Shown: positions 49,801-57,323, counted from the first letter of the stretch. The stretch: DNA of 58,990 bases from an uncultured Neisseriaceae bacterium (GCA_937872505.1 CALMTA010000148.1:1-58990); one strand, 5' to 3'. Numbers and translations are program-made. Notes: a model not told the origin generated them from the letters alone.

Positions 49801-52382
49801 AAGGAACAAAAAACACAGGGTTTTATGATGCTAATTACCTTACTATAGAAAAGCACCCAAATATAAAAAAATATTACGACAAAGTTATGGAAGTCTTGGA
49901 GCTTGCTAACTCAAGGTCTCCAGGAAGGGCTCCTTTACCAGGTAATAGCCTTCCTCTGAATGATAGAACTTTCATGGAGTATATTTTGAAAGGTGACGGA
50001 AGTGATAATACGGGTTTAAAGTATCTCTTTTCTGCAAGAGTTCGCCCTGCTATGTTAAAATTATGGAGGGATATTTTTAATTCATTCTCCTCTTCAGAGT
50101 TTACTGAAAGTGGTTTAAAGACTGCAAAAGAAATAAAATCAGGGGATATAAGACGTGTATCTTTATCAAGTGTAAAAGATAAACAAAAAGAAATTCAAAG
50201 AGTATTTAACCTTTTACAAGAAGAAGCTAAAGCTAACAAAGTAAACTTAATACCTTCTAAAGTAATAGACCTTTATTATCAAGCAACTGATATTGTAACA
50301 AGAGAGCATAGTATGGATTTACATAAAATGGTTCAATATTATGCTAAATTTATGGTTCTTATAACACACAAACAAAATTCTTTACCCCTTTTAGACAGTA
50401 TTTTTGAAATCTTTAAAACTATAAAATCACCTGCTACAAGGAAAGGTGTGCGTGGATTTTTTACTCCTATTAGAGATGAGTCAAACACATCAGCTACTGA
50501 AGACAGGATAAAGTCTATATCTAAGGTTGAACGAATGTTCAATATATGGAAATTACACCCAAAACAAGCTATGGAGGGTGTTATGGGAAAAGGGTTTGTA
50601 GAGTCAGGGAAAAAAGATATATTAAATAGAATAGAAGCAGCTATTCCTAATGTTAAGTCTCCTGAGATAAAAGAGCTTTTAGAAGATTGGGCTAACTCTT
50701 TAAGAAGAAAGTATGTCTTTTCTAAACTTATAGACTCTATACTTATAAACGCTTTAAGGTTAAAAGGTTTAGCTGTAGCACCAGTGAGTGCAATAAGAAA
50801 TAGGAACCAAGGGTTTACTGCAAATGCAGAGGAAGCAGCTAAAGGAGTTAATTTTGACATGAGGAGTTTTAGAAGGGCTTCTTCAGCATTGTTAAATACT
50901 GTATTTGGCAGAAGAAAGTATGGAGTTTTTGGAGAGAAAAAAAATCCTACAGCAATAAAAATATCAAATTTAGTTCGGAGATTTGACTTTTTACAAGATA
51001 TGACAGATGAAATAGAAAAAGCAGCTACTCGTGGTGGGTGGTATTCTATGTCTGCAACTTCACTTCTTCTTATACTACAAAAGAAGATTGAGTTTTTAAA
51101 TCAAGCTGAAGTCATGCTCTCTATGCTTATGTTTGAAAAGATAAAACATAATGATGGAAGCACATGGGCATTGTATGATGCTCTGGATAGTAAGGGAAAT
51201 CTTAAAGATGAATTTAAAAATTCAGGGTTTTCTTGGACAAGTCCTGAAGGAAAGGCTTTAATAGTTAAGATAAAATCTGTTAGGGATATAACTCAAGGAG
51301 ATTATACACCTGAAGGTTCAGGTATGGCTAAAACTACTTGGATAGGAAGGTTAGCTACTTTGTTCCAAACTTGGATGGGGGCTTTTGTGTTTAAGAGGTT
51401 TGCTGATGAACAGTTTGTTCCTGGACTTGGTCCAATAAAAGGTGTTGATAGAAGTACTTCACTTGGGCATAAGTTAGCTGTTGAAAGTCATAGTGCATTT
51501 AAAGCGTTAGCAAATCCATACAGTGCTGGGGTTGCATTATATAGTTCTTTGTTTGGTATAGATAACGCATTAGACTCAATAGTTTCTTACTCAGCTATAT
51601 TATTACCTATGATTTATTCTGTTGCACATTTAATGCAAACTTTTATACTTCATGGCATGACTAAGGAACAAGGCGAAGACTTTTTAAGCTTAAAAGATGC
51701 TAAAGATTTTTACAGAATGCAGAAAGCTATAGGACAAAGAGTACTTAGACATCTTTATTTATATAGTACAGACACTGTACAAAATCAATTTTCTGCTGAA
51801 AATCTGCCTGATGTAGACAAACAAAATTTGAGGGCAGCAGCAGAAAGAGCTGCTCTTGTCTCTTTATTAAGTTTAGCTTCTACTATAACAATTTTATTAG
51901 CCCTTGATGATGATGAAAAGGAAAGGGATAACCCTATTTTTAATCTAATTACTAACCTTTTAGATTCTGCTGCCGCTGATATAAATTGGGCAAGCACTTT
52001 TTGGTCATACGGGTATTCAGGAAATCTTTTAGAATCTGCTTCTAACCAAGGAGGTTTTGTTGTTAGTAATGCAGCTAATTTTGCATTGCTTATACAAGGA
52101 CTAATAGAAGGGGGTTCATCAGGGGAATGGAAAAATGCTAAAAAAGGTTTCGGTAAAATAGTAACACCTTCAGGGTATAACCAAATTTATGGTGCTTATG
52201 AAGCTTACCAGTTTGGTGTTGGTGCAAGATACCCTTACGAAAAGCCTACAAGTCAAAATATACTTGATAAAACTCTTGTAAAACAAAAGAGAGACCTTAT
52301 GAAAGAGTTTGGTTTAGACAATGTAAATGAAGATGGAAATGAACAGTATAAAAAAGTAAAAGGAACAGATAAAGAGGAATAA
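46881..52382 (+). CDS. 1833-residue virion cargo protein with HELAH zincin motif and hydrophobic C-terminus
   Basis: This giant starts 2 bp after the polymerase polyprotein stop. The first 150 residues contain a compact domain (RYRGSVVFSRSFVPKKL, then ANRGFTIVGTSPQIEGLRKH). A zinc-metalloprotease helix AATKMILAHELAHGITV places HELAH at residues 272-276; a candidate downstream acid or His ligand lies in SDIYEFVSRAM or the following FAHFLD. The middle (about 400-1300) is long helical, probably coiled coil. Hydrophobic segments occur near 1550-1590 (SAILLPMIYSVAHLMQTFIL), 1655-1675 (AALVSLLSLASTITILLAL) and 1730-1748. It could form part of the ejection apparatus that crosses the host envelope, with the zincin trimming packaged giants or cutting peptidoglycan or host proteins. 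No second polymerase motif was recognised. Confidence 0.7.
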   Translation: MACTLTVDDPSFPEILERNGGVFENALKEFLTLYDSLKAPENTDVDSRYRGSVVFSRSFVPKKLPTGLVNGNELSIERIKELANRGFTIVGTSPQIEGLRKHTVNSINNVLLTEKTIVPVFSKPIDTIQEVERDFLSTLEQSISKMYDEASSDVNKIFGIGKREQSENEFTNIKLDTPYTFDEVADRLQGLQTHQTVDTFLAFIKTEGFKVVFTNSIKSVGKYKNGIIYINPKILARNSSNIIEKELYSQSELFNGSTNDPLGAATKMILAHELAHGITVNKIRIFLGLEEGKISKEEREILKKLTKFYEKNKKFFPEEVSDIYEFVSRAMTSPSFAHFLDTFNHTNEQTLWDRLVEFISSLFSSNQDINFLVKEFLNLNKNTNAETLHETEAEYDYKDTTFNALQLIRERQNNVGRLSHRIKDLKSKKLAITQNPDMKSNEKIIEHVKIDSQLYRLSSLLELEKNKLRALNALTDFHEYEQNLVGDFYFSDVTSVKSALTRAENLLRNLTGTITQENIEELQNSLQDLTDASYIIEQWRAYADVDSTKSRESHIFVPTVYLNGLSEGRRLDLYSKFFQSYADISTSRVFVGKEDNMSSLKEKHSELLKKTVQTMVNSDAYLKALKFPTQGGQIINDNTFLDTVLDIDQMSSLIGMKGSSMFSEESVLAKVLVAKMGEVDAVAMEDFKNVTSKLDELYDEATKEASKNGLNINELFFQSLYLLSEPNKKRYTSNLTTQFTEFWSIQKDSVDADYESTKRDISKRQADGIITAKAARDQYSANYRRHNIDFQKIAEVLNLNVLPEIVDYVTQKSLESRFSTVNALTLRNFISSKIGVPDQKYRQSLIDEYGQELYDKAIKEQKENIDRFFYSTLTAISEIVSNQTEFKAKHYIDDKITSEDEIIQIYVLSSSPFHNYDNFKGKKPVFNGDSLSKVKSRNYEEGKALITYLPRKTYADVFEVTNPHTGAPEIVVNKGTKNTGFYDANYLTIEKHPNIKKYYDKVMEVLELANSRSPGRAPLPGNSLPLNDRTFMEYILKGDGSDNTGLKYLFSARVRPAMLKLWRDIFNSFSSSEFTESGLKTAKEIKSGDIRRVSLSSVKDKQKEIQRVFNLLQEEAKANKVNLIPSKVIDLYYQATDIVTREHSMDLHKMVQYYAKFMVLITHKQNSLPLLDSIFEIFKTIKSPATRKGVRGFFTPIRDESNTSATEDRIKSISKVERMFNIWKLHPKQAMEGVMGKGFVESGKKDILNRIEAAIPNVKSPEIKELLEDWANSLRRKYVFSKLIDSILINALRLKGLAVAPVSAIRNRNQGFTANAEEAAKGVNFDMRSFRRASSALLNTVFGRRKYGVFGEKKNPTAIKISNLVRRFDFLQDMTDEIEKAATRGGWYSMSATSLLLILQKKIEFLNQAEVMLSMLMFEKIKHNDGSTWALYDALDSKGNLKDEFKNSGFSWTSPEGKALIVKIKSVRDITQGDYTPEGSGMAKTTWIGRLATLFQTWMGAFVFKRFADEQFVPGLGPIKGVDRSTSLGHKLAVESHSAFKALANPYSAGVALYSSLFGIDNALDSIVSYSAILLPMIYSVAHLMQTFILHGMTKEQGEDFLSLKDAKDFYRMQKAIGQRVLRHLYLYSTDTVQNQFSAENLPDVDKQNLRAAAERAALVSLLSLASTITILLALDDDEKERDNPIFNLITNLLDSAAADINWASTFWSYGYSGNLLESASNQGGFVVSNAANFALLIQGLIEGGSSGEWKNAKKGFGKIVTPSGYNQIYGAYEAYQFGVGARYPYEKPTSQNILDKTLVKQKRDLMKEFGLDNVNEDGNEQYKKVKGTDKEE

Positions 52383-52387
52383 CATTC

Positions 52388-52434
52388 AAAGACGAAATTT
52401 TTTTAAAGCTAACAGAGAAAGACGAAATTTTTTT
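52388..52434. repeat. 17-bp perfect direct repeat with 30-bp period
   Basis: AAAGACGAAATTTTTTT occurs at 52388-52404 and again at 52418-52434, just after the last + strand gene. The second copy forms most of the left arm of the terminator hairpin. The first copy could pair with part of the same right arm, giving an alternative weaker structure. Confidence 0.8.
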
Positions 52435-52475
52435 CGTGTAATTCAAAGATTGTTTAAACTACACGAAAAAAATTT
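52425..52475. terminator. Bidirectional terminator hairpin between convergent operons
   Basis: Positions 52425-52440 (AAATTTTTTTCGTGTA) and 52460-52475 (its exact reverse complement) form a 16-bp perfect stem with a 19-nt loop. The arms contain A7 and T7 tracts on opposite strands, so each strand has a GC-containing inner stem (CGTGTA/TACACG) followed by a T-run. The location between the ends of the + strand giants and the - strand operon fits a shared terminator for both. Confidence 0.8.
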
Positions 52476-52485
52476 TCCTTCTTTG

Positions 52486-52956
52486 TTACTTTATACTTGT
52501 TCCATCAGGGTAAGTGTCCCAAGGCTTTAATCCTTGTAAAAAGTTATCGCACCCGATTTCAAAAATTAGTATCTTATTTGTTAAATCATTTACAGGACTG
52601 TTATTTCCTGGGTCAAATACAAGATACTCTGAAAGTATTTGGTTATCCCTTTTCAAGTATATTTTTCCACTGCCACTAAAATAATGTACAGAAGTTATAT
52701 CTCCACAATCTCTATGCAAGTTAATACCTGCAACAGTCAAAGCATAAAACTCAACACATAAACAACTTCCTTGTTTTCCTGACCACTCTACAACAGATTT
52801 TCTTTTTACACCAATAGGCTTATCACTAAGCACTGTTCTAAGACTGTCAAACTCCTGCTTGTTGTAAGTTTTACCATCAATAATTGCCCAATTCTCTTGT
52901 GCAAAAATACTTTGAATTGCTAAAAGCAACACTCCAATAAAAAATAATCTTTTCAT
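52486..52956 (-). CDS. Secreted/periplasmic protein of unknown function
   Basis: A 156-residue protein with a clear signal peptide: MKRLFFIGVLLLAIQSIFAQ, with probable cleavage after Ala-Gln, which is typical for Bacteroidota exported proteins. There is no lipobox cysteine. The mature part is beta-rich, contains a CLCVEFYAL segment and a later HRDCGD, and has no recognised catalytic motif. It is the last gene of the - strand operon, coupled to its upstream neighbour by a 4-bp ATGA overlap, and its stop lies 10 bp from the bidirectional terminator. An exported phage protein in an early-type operon could act in superinfection exclusion or envelope modification, but this is a guess. Confidence 0.75.
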   Translation of the reverse strand: MKRLFFIGVLLLAIQSIFAQENWAIIDGKTYNKQEFDSLRTVLSDKPIGVKRKSVVEWSGKQGSCLCVEFYALTVAGINLHRDCGDITSVHYFSGSGKIYLKRDNQILSEYLVFDPGNNSPVNDLTNKILIFEIGCDNFLQGLKPWDTYPDGTSIK

Positions 52957-53798
52957 TTGTCTTTGACCCCCCAGTTTGTTTTTGTGATTGTTTTTAAAGT
53001 TTCTATTTCCTCTTCTGTAATTGACTGTACATTATAAACAACGGAAGCCAAGTTTAATCCTGGGTAGAGCATAGTTATATACTCATTAGCAGCATCATTT
53101 GAAGCAAATATTTTGTAGTTTTCTGAGTTTTCAACAGTTAGTTCTATGGTACTTATTTTTAAACTGGTTTTTTTAAAGGTTTTTAAGTTTACCAAAAATG
53201 CAGTGTCTCCTACAGAAATTGGATTTCCATAAAAGTCAATTCTCCAAACACTTGGGACATGTTTTTTTATAGTTAAAAATTGAAACTTACTTGAAGACCT
53301 GTCTTCAGAAGTTCTTGTATCAAGTATAATACCTGTACGAATTTCTATAGTTAGTCTTCCATCTTTTTCTAATCTAAACCCCCTTATTGTAGTGTATTTA
53401 GGTTCAATTATTTCATCTACTGACTTTGTGCCTGTAATTTTATCCCCCACTCTAAAAATTTCCCCATCAGAAGTTCTTCTAACACCAAAAATATTTAAGT
53501 AGTCTTTTAAAACAACTGTGCCCTCTTTAGTTATCCTTCCTGCTTTATACTCCCAACAACCCTTTTCTTCGATTAAAGTATAAGTATAGCCACGATATTT
53601 GTATTCATATATTTCCCAACCTGTGTCTATAATCTCTTTCCATAGATGAGGGTAGTTTTCTACACTGGAGGCTATATAACTACGAGGAATTTTTGAAAGT
53701 GGTCCCCAGTATACCCCGTTTTCCATTGCTTGAGAAACCACATCCCCAACATCTAAAGAGCCAGGGAAAGTCTGTATAAGTTTAAATTTTCTTAGCAT
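52953..53798 (-). CDS. Conserved-type phage protein of unknown function with repeated 'GD' beta modules
   Basis: I chose the ATG at 53798 (MLRKFKLIQTFPGSLDVGD), 10 bp after the upstream stop, over an upstream in-frame ATG at 53900 that would overlap the neighbour by about 90 bp; the product is 281 residues. The opening KLIQTFPGSLDVGDVVSQ resembles an N-terminal module found in many Bacteroidota phage hypotheticals. Further modules have the pattern 'ttxDGxxxxxGD', for example RRTSDGEIFRVGDKI and DFYGNPISVGDTAFLV, each about 40-60 residues and beta-rich. No enzyme motif is seen. The tandem short beta modules suggest a binding protein. It is coupled to the following signal-peptide protein by ATGA. 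Confidence 0.7.
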   Translation of the reverse strand: MLRKFKLIQTFPGSLDVGDVVSQAMENGVYWGPLSKIPRSYIASSVENYPHLWKEIIDTGWEIYEYKYRGYTYTLIEEKGCWEYKAGRITKEGTVVLKDYLNIFGVRRTSDGEIFRVGDKITGTKSVDEIIEPKYTTIRGFRLEKDGRLTIEIRTGIILDTRTSEDRSSSKFQFLTIKKHVPSVWRIDFYGNPISVGDTAFLVNLKTFKKTSLKISTIELTVENSENYKIFASNDAANEYITMLYPGLNLASVVYNVQSITEEEIETLKTITKTNWGVKDK

Positions 53799-53808
53799 AC
53801 TGTTTGTT

Positions 53809-54345
53809 TTAAATGTTAGTTTTATCTCGTAACCTTGAAAGTTCAAAACCCAGCCAAAACCTTGCTTCACAAAGATAAGAATAGGCTTTAGTTCTTGCAA
53901 TAGAAAATTCTCTTGAAGGAGTCTGATTGGTGTGGCTAAAAATAGAATAATTAAAATCAGATTCTACATAAGAAGATAGTTTTTCAATTTCTTGACGTAA
54001 CCAATCCACCTTTTCAACATGATTTTTTTCATACCAATTAAAACCATTTATAGTGTTTGTTATCTCTGGAAACTTATTGATTTCTTCAATCACAGTAGAT
54101 TTATCAGCAGCAGGTTCAATATCTTCTACTGTTTTTCTTTTGCCGTCATTAGCATAAGGAGTAGGATTTCCAAGTTCACCTAACACTTTTCCTAACCATG
54201 CCTTAGCTAAAATAAGGCTATCTACAGCTTCTCTTGTTTCATAAGAATGACAAAAATCATCCCCACAAGGCATAGGTTTTAATTCTTTAGTCAATTGAGC
54301 TAAACCATCTATTTGAACTCTAAGACTTTTAATTTGCTCTACCAT
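53809..54345 (-). CDS. Tandem helical-hairpin protein resembling Acb2/Tad1 cyclic-nucleotide sponges
   Basis: The 178-residue product contains two related helix-turn-helix units. Copy A (about 3-59) runs IKSLRVQIDGLAQLTKEL to TREAVDSLILAKAWLGKVLG; copy B (about 110-173) runs EKVDWLRQEIEKLSSYVES to SREFSIARTKAYSYLCEARF followed by WLGFEL. The second helix of copy B closely follows the SRExSLAxTKLxEAxMW pattern of the Acb2/Tad1 hairpin family, with one extra helical turn. The linker is Pro/Asp/Lys-rich. Acb2 and Tad1 proteins sequester CBASS and Thoeris signal nucleotides. Key residues kept are Arg145, Glu146, Ala161 and Trp164. The family link is by eye, and the two-unit architecture is unusual, so a sponge role is a hypothesis. 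Confidence 0.6.
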   Translation of the reverse strand: MVEQIKSLRVQIDGLAQLTKELKPMPCGDDFCHSYETREAVDSLILAKAWLGKVLGELGNPTPYANDGKRKTVEDIEPAADKSTVIEEINKFPEITNTINGFNWYEKNHVEKVDWLRQEIEKLSSYVESDFNYSIFSHTNQTPSREFSIARTKAYSYLCEARFWLGFELSRLRDKTNI

Positions 54346-54346
54346 T

Positions 54347-55162
54347 TTAAATTATTTTTTCTTGTTTTAAAATCTGTTTTACTTTTTCAATTAGTTCAGG
54401 TATTCCTGCATTGTTTTCTATTGTGTAATCAAATGTAGCATCATCTAAAACTGTTTCTGAAACATGCTGTTTAAAAGCCTCTTTACATCTTGGACAAGTT
54501 AGAATTTTATCAGAAACTTCTATCAAATCTATTTTACATTCTTTACACTGTTGTGGTCTATTTATTCTGATAGTAATACCTCCCCTGTCTTTAACAGCTT
54601 CTAATTCATTTGAAAATCTCATGTCACTAATAATCCAGTTAGGATATTTCCAAGAACCTTTAATTTCTTTATTTTCACAACCTTCATAATCAAATCCTGT
54701 AGTATTATAATCAGCAAACAAAGCATTTACCCAAATATTTGGATGAAGTACATTACGCATAGCTTCTGTTCCGACTTCTTGAAGAAGTTGTCTTACAGTA
54801 AATTTTTTTAAAAAAGTAGTGTATTCTGGTTTATCTTTATATTCAAGATAAGGATACATTTTTTTACCTCCTACTTCAGTATAAAAATACCACCATTCTT
54901 CACCTAATACTCTATCTTTAACTTCTTGTTTTTCTAAATCTTCAACAGATATTCCTGTAAGTATAGATACTATCTCTTTAAGCTTTTTTTCAAACTTTTT
55001 TATTTCCCAGTTAGCATTTAAATAATTTATTAACCAATGATTTCCTTCAATAAACTCTTCAATTGAAATTTTATAAGGTTGTTTACCTGTTAAATACTGT
55101 ATTATTTTACCGACAGTATCTCTTTCAGAACTAATTTTTCCTGATATTGCAATTATTGCCAT
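54347..55162 (-). CDS. Deoxynucleoside monophosphate kinase-like protein with degenerate P-loop and zinc-ribbon insert
   Basis: A 271-residue protein. The N-terminus AIIAISGKISSERDTVGKII aligns with the SGKIGSGKDTVG P-loop of phage dNMP kinases, but the second and third glycines are Ser12 and Glu13 and the Walker A lysine is Arg14. Other family signatures are intact: RQLLQEVGTEAMRNVLHPNI, then WIISDMRFSNELEAVKDRGG, ITIRINRP, and the C-terminal SETVLDDATFDYTIENN. A zinc-ribbon-like insert has Cys206-x2-Cys209 and Cys223-x2-Cys226. The enzyme would phosphorylate dNMPs for phage DNA synthesis; the altered P-loop puts its activity in doubt. It overlaps the upstream gene by 10 bp. Confidence 0.75.
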   Translation of the reverse strand: MAIIAISGKISSERDTVGKIIQYLTGKQPYKISIEEFIEGNHWLINYLNANWEIKKFEKKLKEIVSILTGISVEDLEKQEVKDRVLGEEWWYFYTEVGGKKMYPYLEYKDKPEYTTFLKKFTVRQLLQEVGTEAMRNVLHPNIWVNALFADYNTTGFDYEGCENKEIKGSWKYPNWIISDMRFSNELEAVKDRGGITIRINRPQQCKECKIDLIEVSDKILTCPRCKEAFKQHVSETVLDDATFDYTIENNAGIPELIEKVKQILKQEKII

Positions 55163-55521
55163 AATTTTTTTAGTTTTTTGTAAATTTGTTTAGACACATA
55201 TTCGATTAAATAAGCAAAAGCTTCATCAGAATCATCAGAAAATTTTATTCCCACTTTTTCCATAATAAAACAAACACAATGGAATATTTCATGGTTTAAA
55301 ATAGCTAATGTTTCTGGATTGTTGGGTTCTTCTTTTAACCACAATAATGTTTGACCTGATGTAAACATGATAGATTTTCCTCTGTGAAACTCAATAGTTT
55401 TTAAGTATTCTATATCTTCTTTGAATAAATACTTTTTTAATTTCTTACTCAATAAGCTTTTATCATTGCCATAAAATACTATTATTGAAAAAGGGTAAAT
55501 GACACAATCTATTATTTGCAT
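55153..55521 (-). CDS. Small HExxH metallopeptidase-like protein
   Basis: This 122-residue protein carries a zincin motif, LAILNHEIFHCVCFIMEKVG, with His77, Glu78 and His81. Glu100 in DSDEAFAYLIEYV, 19 residues later, is the likely third zinc ligand. The N-terminal half is beta-rich (CVIYPFSIIVFYGN, then GKSIMFTSGQTLLWL), a layout seen in small phage proteins with an HExxH helix and a downstream EAFAYL-type helix. It could be a peptidase acting in the host cytoplasm or a non-catalytic metal-binding protein. It precedes the dNMP-kinase-like gene with a 10-bp overlap. Confidence 0.7.
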   Translation of the reverse strand: MQIIDCVIYPFSIIVFYGNDKSLLSKKLKKYLFKEDIEYLKTIEFHRGKSIMFTSGQTLLWLKEEPNNPETLAILNHEIFHCVCFIMEKVGIKFSDDSDEAFAYLIEYVSKQIYKKLKKLWQ

Positions 55522-55531
55522 ACAGTATAAG

Positions 55532-55882
55532 TTAAGGGTAATCTAAACATACTAATTTATTTTTATAAAAACCAAAGTTTTCTTTTTTATCATCTCCATC
55601 ATGTAAATGCTTATAATATTCTTTTTCTGTATCTGTTAACTTTCTTTCTAAAGGTTTACATCTTGCATATATAGCAAATAATCCAAATAATGAACAGTAA
55701 TAACAAGGAGCTACTTTATCAATATAAGAGTGTTTTTTAAACACTTTACAATAATTACGTTCACTCCAATTATTATAACATCCTGACAAAAAGTAAAGAT
55801 GACAGAAAGTAAAATTTGGAAACTTTATAGCATAATTACCTATTAACAATACTATTCTTGTAACTCCTTTTTTTATTTGCAT
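55532..55882 (-). CDS. Small phage protein with kinase-N-lobe-like hairpin
   Basis: A 116-residue protein. The N-terminal QIKKGVTRIVLLIGNYAIKF followed by PNF is a beta-hairpin with an 'aIKfPN' strand reminiscent of the ATP-lysine strand of protein-kinase-like folds. The remaining sequence is Cys- and Tyr-rich (CYNNWSERNYCKVF, then APCYYCSLFGLFAIYARCKP) and is too short for a C-lobe. I recall similar short 'RIVxxxxxxAIKIPN' proteins in Bacteroidota phages, annotated as hypothetical. It shares one base with the upstream stop (TAATG), so it is translationally coupled. Any kinase function is unlikely given the length. Confidence 0.65.
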   Translation of the reverse strand: MQIKKGVTRIVLLIGNYAIKFPNFTFCHLYFLSGCYNNWSERNYCKVFKKHSYIDKVAPCYYCSLFGLFAIYARCKPLERKLTDTEKEYYKHLHDGDDKKENFGFYKNKLVCLDYP

Positions 55883-56322
55883 TATGTTTTGATTTTTAAA
55901 GTCATTTCAAAATATTCTAATAAATATTTAGCATAAGAAACTAATAACTCTTGTCCTGCGTAAATAAAACTTATTTCCCCTTTTTCTAAGGCTTTATGAT
56001 AAGCTTTTTTGATGTTATTGTAAGTTTCTTTATCCATCTTCATATCTTCAGTAACTATTTCAACTTTAAAAAGAATTAAACCCTCTGAGTTTAAACTTTC
56101 TAACCACGCCCTTTCTGCTTGAGAAGTATTATAGTCAGAAAGTTTAGCTTTGTTTTCAGGTGTATTAGGGTCTATTTTAGTAAACTTGAATACTTTAGCA
56201 AGTTCTTCTATTGGCATTTCTTCAATCAGCTTTCTTGCTATTAGTCTAAACATGTACTGGTCAGTAAGTATTTTGTCAGCAAATTTTTCAGCTGTTACTT
56301 TTATTTCTACTTTATTTAACAT
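55882..56322 (-). CDS. Helical protein of unknown function
   Basis: A 146-residue acidic, mainly helical product. The N-terminal part (KFADKILTDQYMFRLIARKL, then IEELAKVFKF) is followed by a polar segment with LSDYNTSQAERAWLESL, a short beta region and a helix ending KYLLEYFEMTLKIKT. No motif, signal peptide or membrane segment is evident. It is packed between two other small genes, 10 bp after the upstream stop and with a TAATG overlap to the next gene. No function can be given. Confidence 0.65.
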   Translation of the reverse strand: MLNKVEIKVTAEKFADKILTDQYMFRLIARKLIEEMPIEELAKVFKFTKIDPNTPENKAKLSDYNTSQAERAWLESLNSEGLILFKVEIVTEDMKMDKETYNNIKKAYHKALEKGEISFIYAGQELLVSYAKYLLEYFEMTLKIKT

Positions 56323-56332
56323 TTGTTTTAGT

Positions 56333-56896
56333 TTAATAAATTATTTCTTTGATTATTCCTTCTTGCTTACCTTCTGAATTAATGATTAACTTTGGGATAA
56401 AAGATGCTCTTTCTAAACCATTTTTACCATTTAAATTTAATTCGCTCTCCATAACAATGTACTTAGGTATTTTTTGAAGAGATTGTTTAACTTCTTTAAA
56501 TGAAGGCTTACCATTAGCATTATTTGCAGCACCTAATCCAAATGCTATTTCTAAATCTTCTTCTGTATACTTAGCTTTGTTGTGGTTGTAACCTGTAATA
56601 AACCCCAATGTTAAATCTTTTGGGTTTCCTTTTTCTTTTATTGCAAATTCTGTAGCTAATCTAAATACTTCTTGATTATTAAACTCTCTCCAATTCGGAA
56701 GAATAGGTACACTATCAAGATTAAGTTCTTTTTCAGCAAAGACGATTTTACACTTGTCTGGACTGTTTAAGTTGGGATTGATATTTTCAAAAATCTGCTT
56801 ACTTAAAATGGCATAGCACAAATCGCCTTGTTTAGTCTCAGCACTTTCATCTACAAGCACACCAAATCCGTTTATGTCAATGTATCTCAAGGTCAT
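56333..56896 (-). CDS. Phage protein of unknown function, alpha/beta
   Basis: The start is set at ATG 56896 (MTLRYIDINGFGVLVDESAE), which overlaps the upstream gene by 20 bp and matches a widespread N-terminal pattern in Bacteroidota phage hypotheticals (GFGVLVDxxAExKxGD). An in-frame ATG at 56953 would add 19 Lys-rich residues and overlap more. The 187-residue protein next contains KCKIVFAEKELNLDSVPILP, then a region with FITGYNHNKAKYTEEDLEIA, a helical segment rich in Asn (LGAANNANGKPSFKE) and IPKYIVMESELN. The spacing of a GYNxxKxKYTEEDL motif before an IP(K)xI strand is a pattern I recall from phage genes, but no activity is known. Confidence 0.65.
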   Translation of the reverse strand: MTLRYIDINGFGVLVDESAETKQGDLCYAILSKQIFENINPNLNSPDKCKIVFAEKELNLDSVPILPNWREFNNQEVFRLATEFAIKEKGNPKDLTLGFITGYNHNKAKYTEEDLEIAFGLGAANNANGKPSFKEVKQSLQKIPKYIVMESELNLNGKNGLERASFIPKLIINSEGKQEGIIKEIIY

Positions 56897-57305
56897 GCTG
56901 TTGTGTTTTTTGATTAGAAATAATTTTTTTAAACTCTTCAAAACATTTTTCAATGCACTGTTTGTCAGGGCTATACTCTATTTTTAGTTCTTTTGCAATA
57001 ACATATAACACCTGATAAATAGAGTAACCAATTCTTTTTAAACGAGGGGTATAATCTTCTATTGAAAGTTCATTAGGAGCCCATGAATAAGAAGCAAGTT
57101 CCATATCTCCTGGTGCATACGTAGTAAATCCAAACTGAAGTTCTTGACTCTTTATAGGCAAATGCAATGTATATTCATCATACGCATACAATCCAAATCC
57201 ACCATCAAAATTATCAAATAATTCTTTGCACATTGTTTGCACATTCAAAGCATCAGCATAACTGATATAAGTCTTTGAGTCGGGGTAAATTAGTTTAGTT
57301 TTCAT
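56877..57305 (-). CDS. Hypothetical protein
   Basis: A 142-residue protein with a beta-rich first half (KTKLIYPDSKTYISYADALN, then DEYTLHLPIKSQELQFGFT) and a helical second half (RIGYSIYQVLYVIAKELKIE followed by QCIEKCFEEFKKII). It has two neighbouring cysteines near the end and aromatic-rich patches. The 3' end overlaps the next gene by 20 bp. The layout (beta sheet plus C-terminal helices) does not match a family I recognise; no function is proposed. Confidence 0.65.
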   Translation of the reverse strand: MKTKLIYPDSKTYISYADALNVQTMCKELFDNFDGGFGLYAYDEYTLHLPIKSQELQFGFTTYAPGDMELASYSWAPNELSIEDYTPRLKRIGYSIYQVLYVIAKELKIEYSPDKQCIEKCFEEFKKIISNQKTQQHDLEIH

Positions 57306-57323
57306 AATGTTTCTTTGATGTGA

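Noticed and set aside
55532-55882. Protein kinase function for the small AIKFPN-containing protein
   Set aside because: At 116 residues it lacks a C-lobe, catalytic loop and DFG motif; only a strand pattern is shared.
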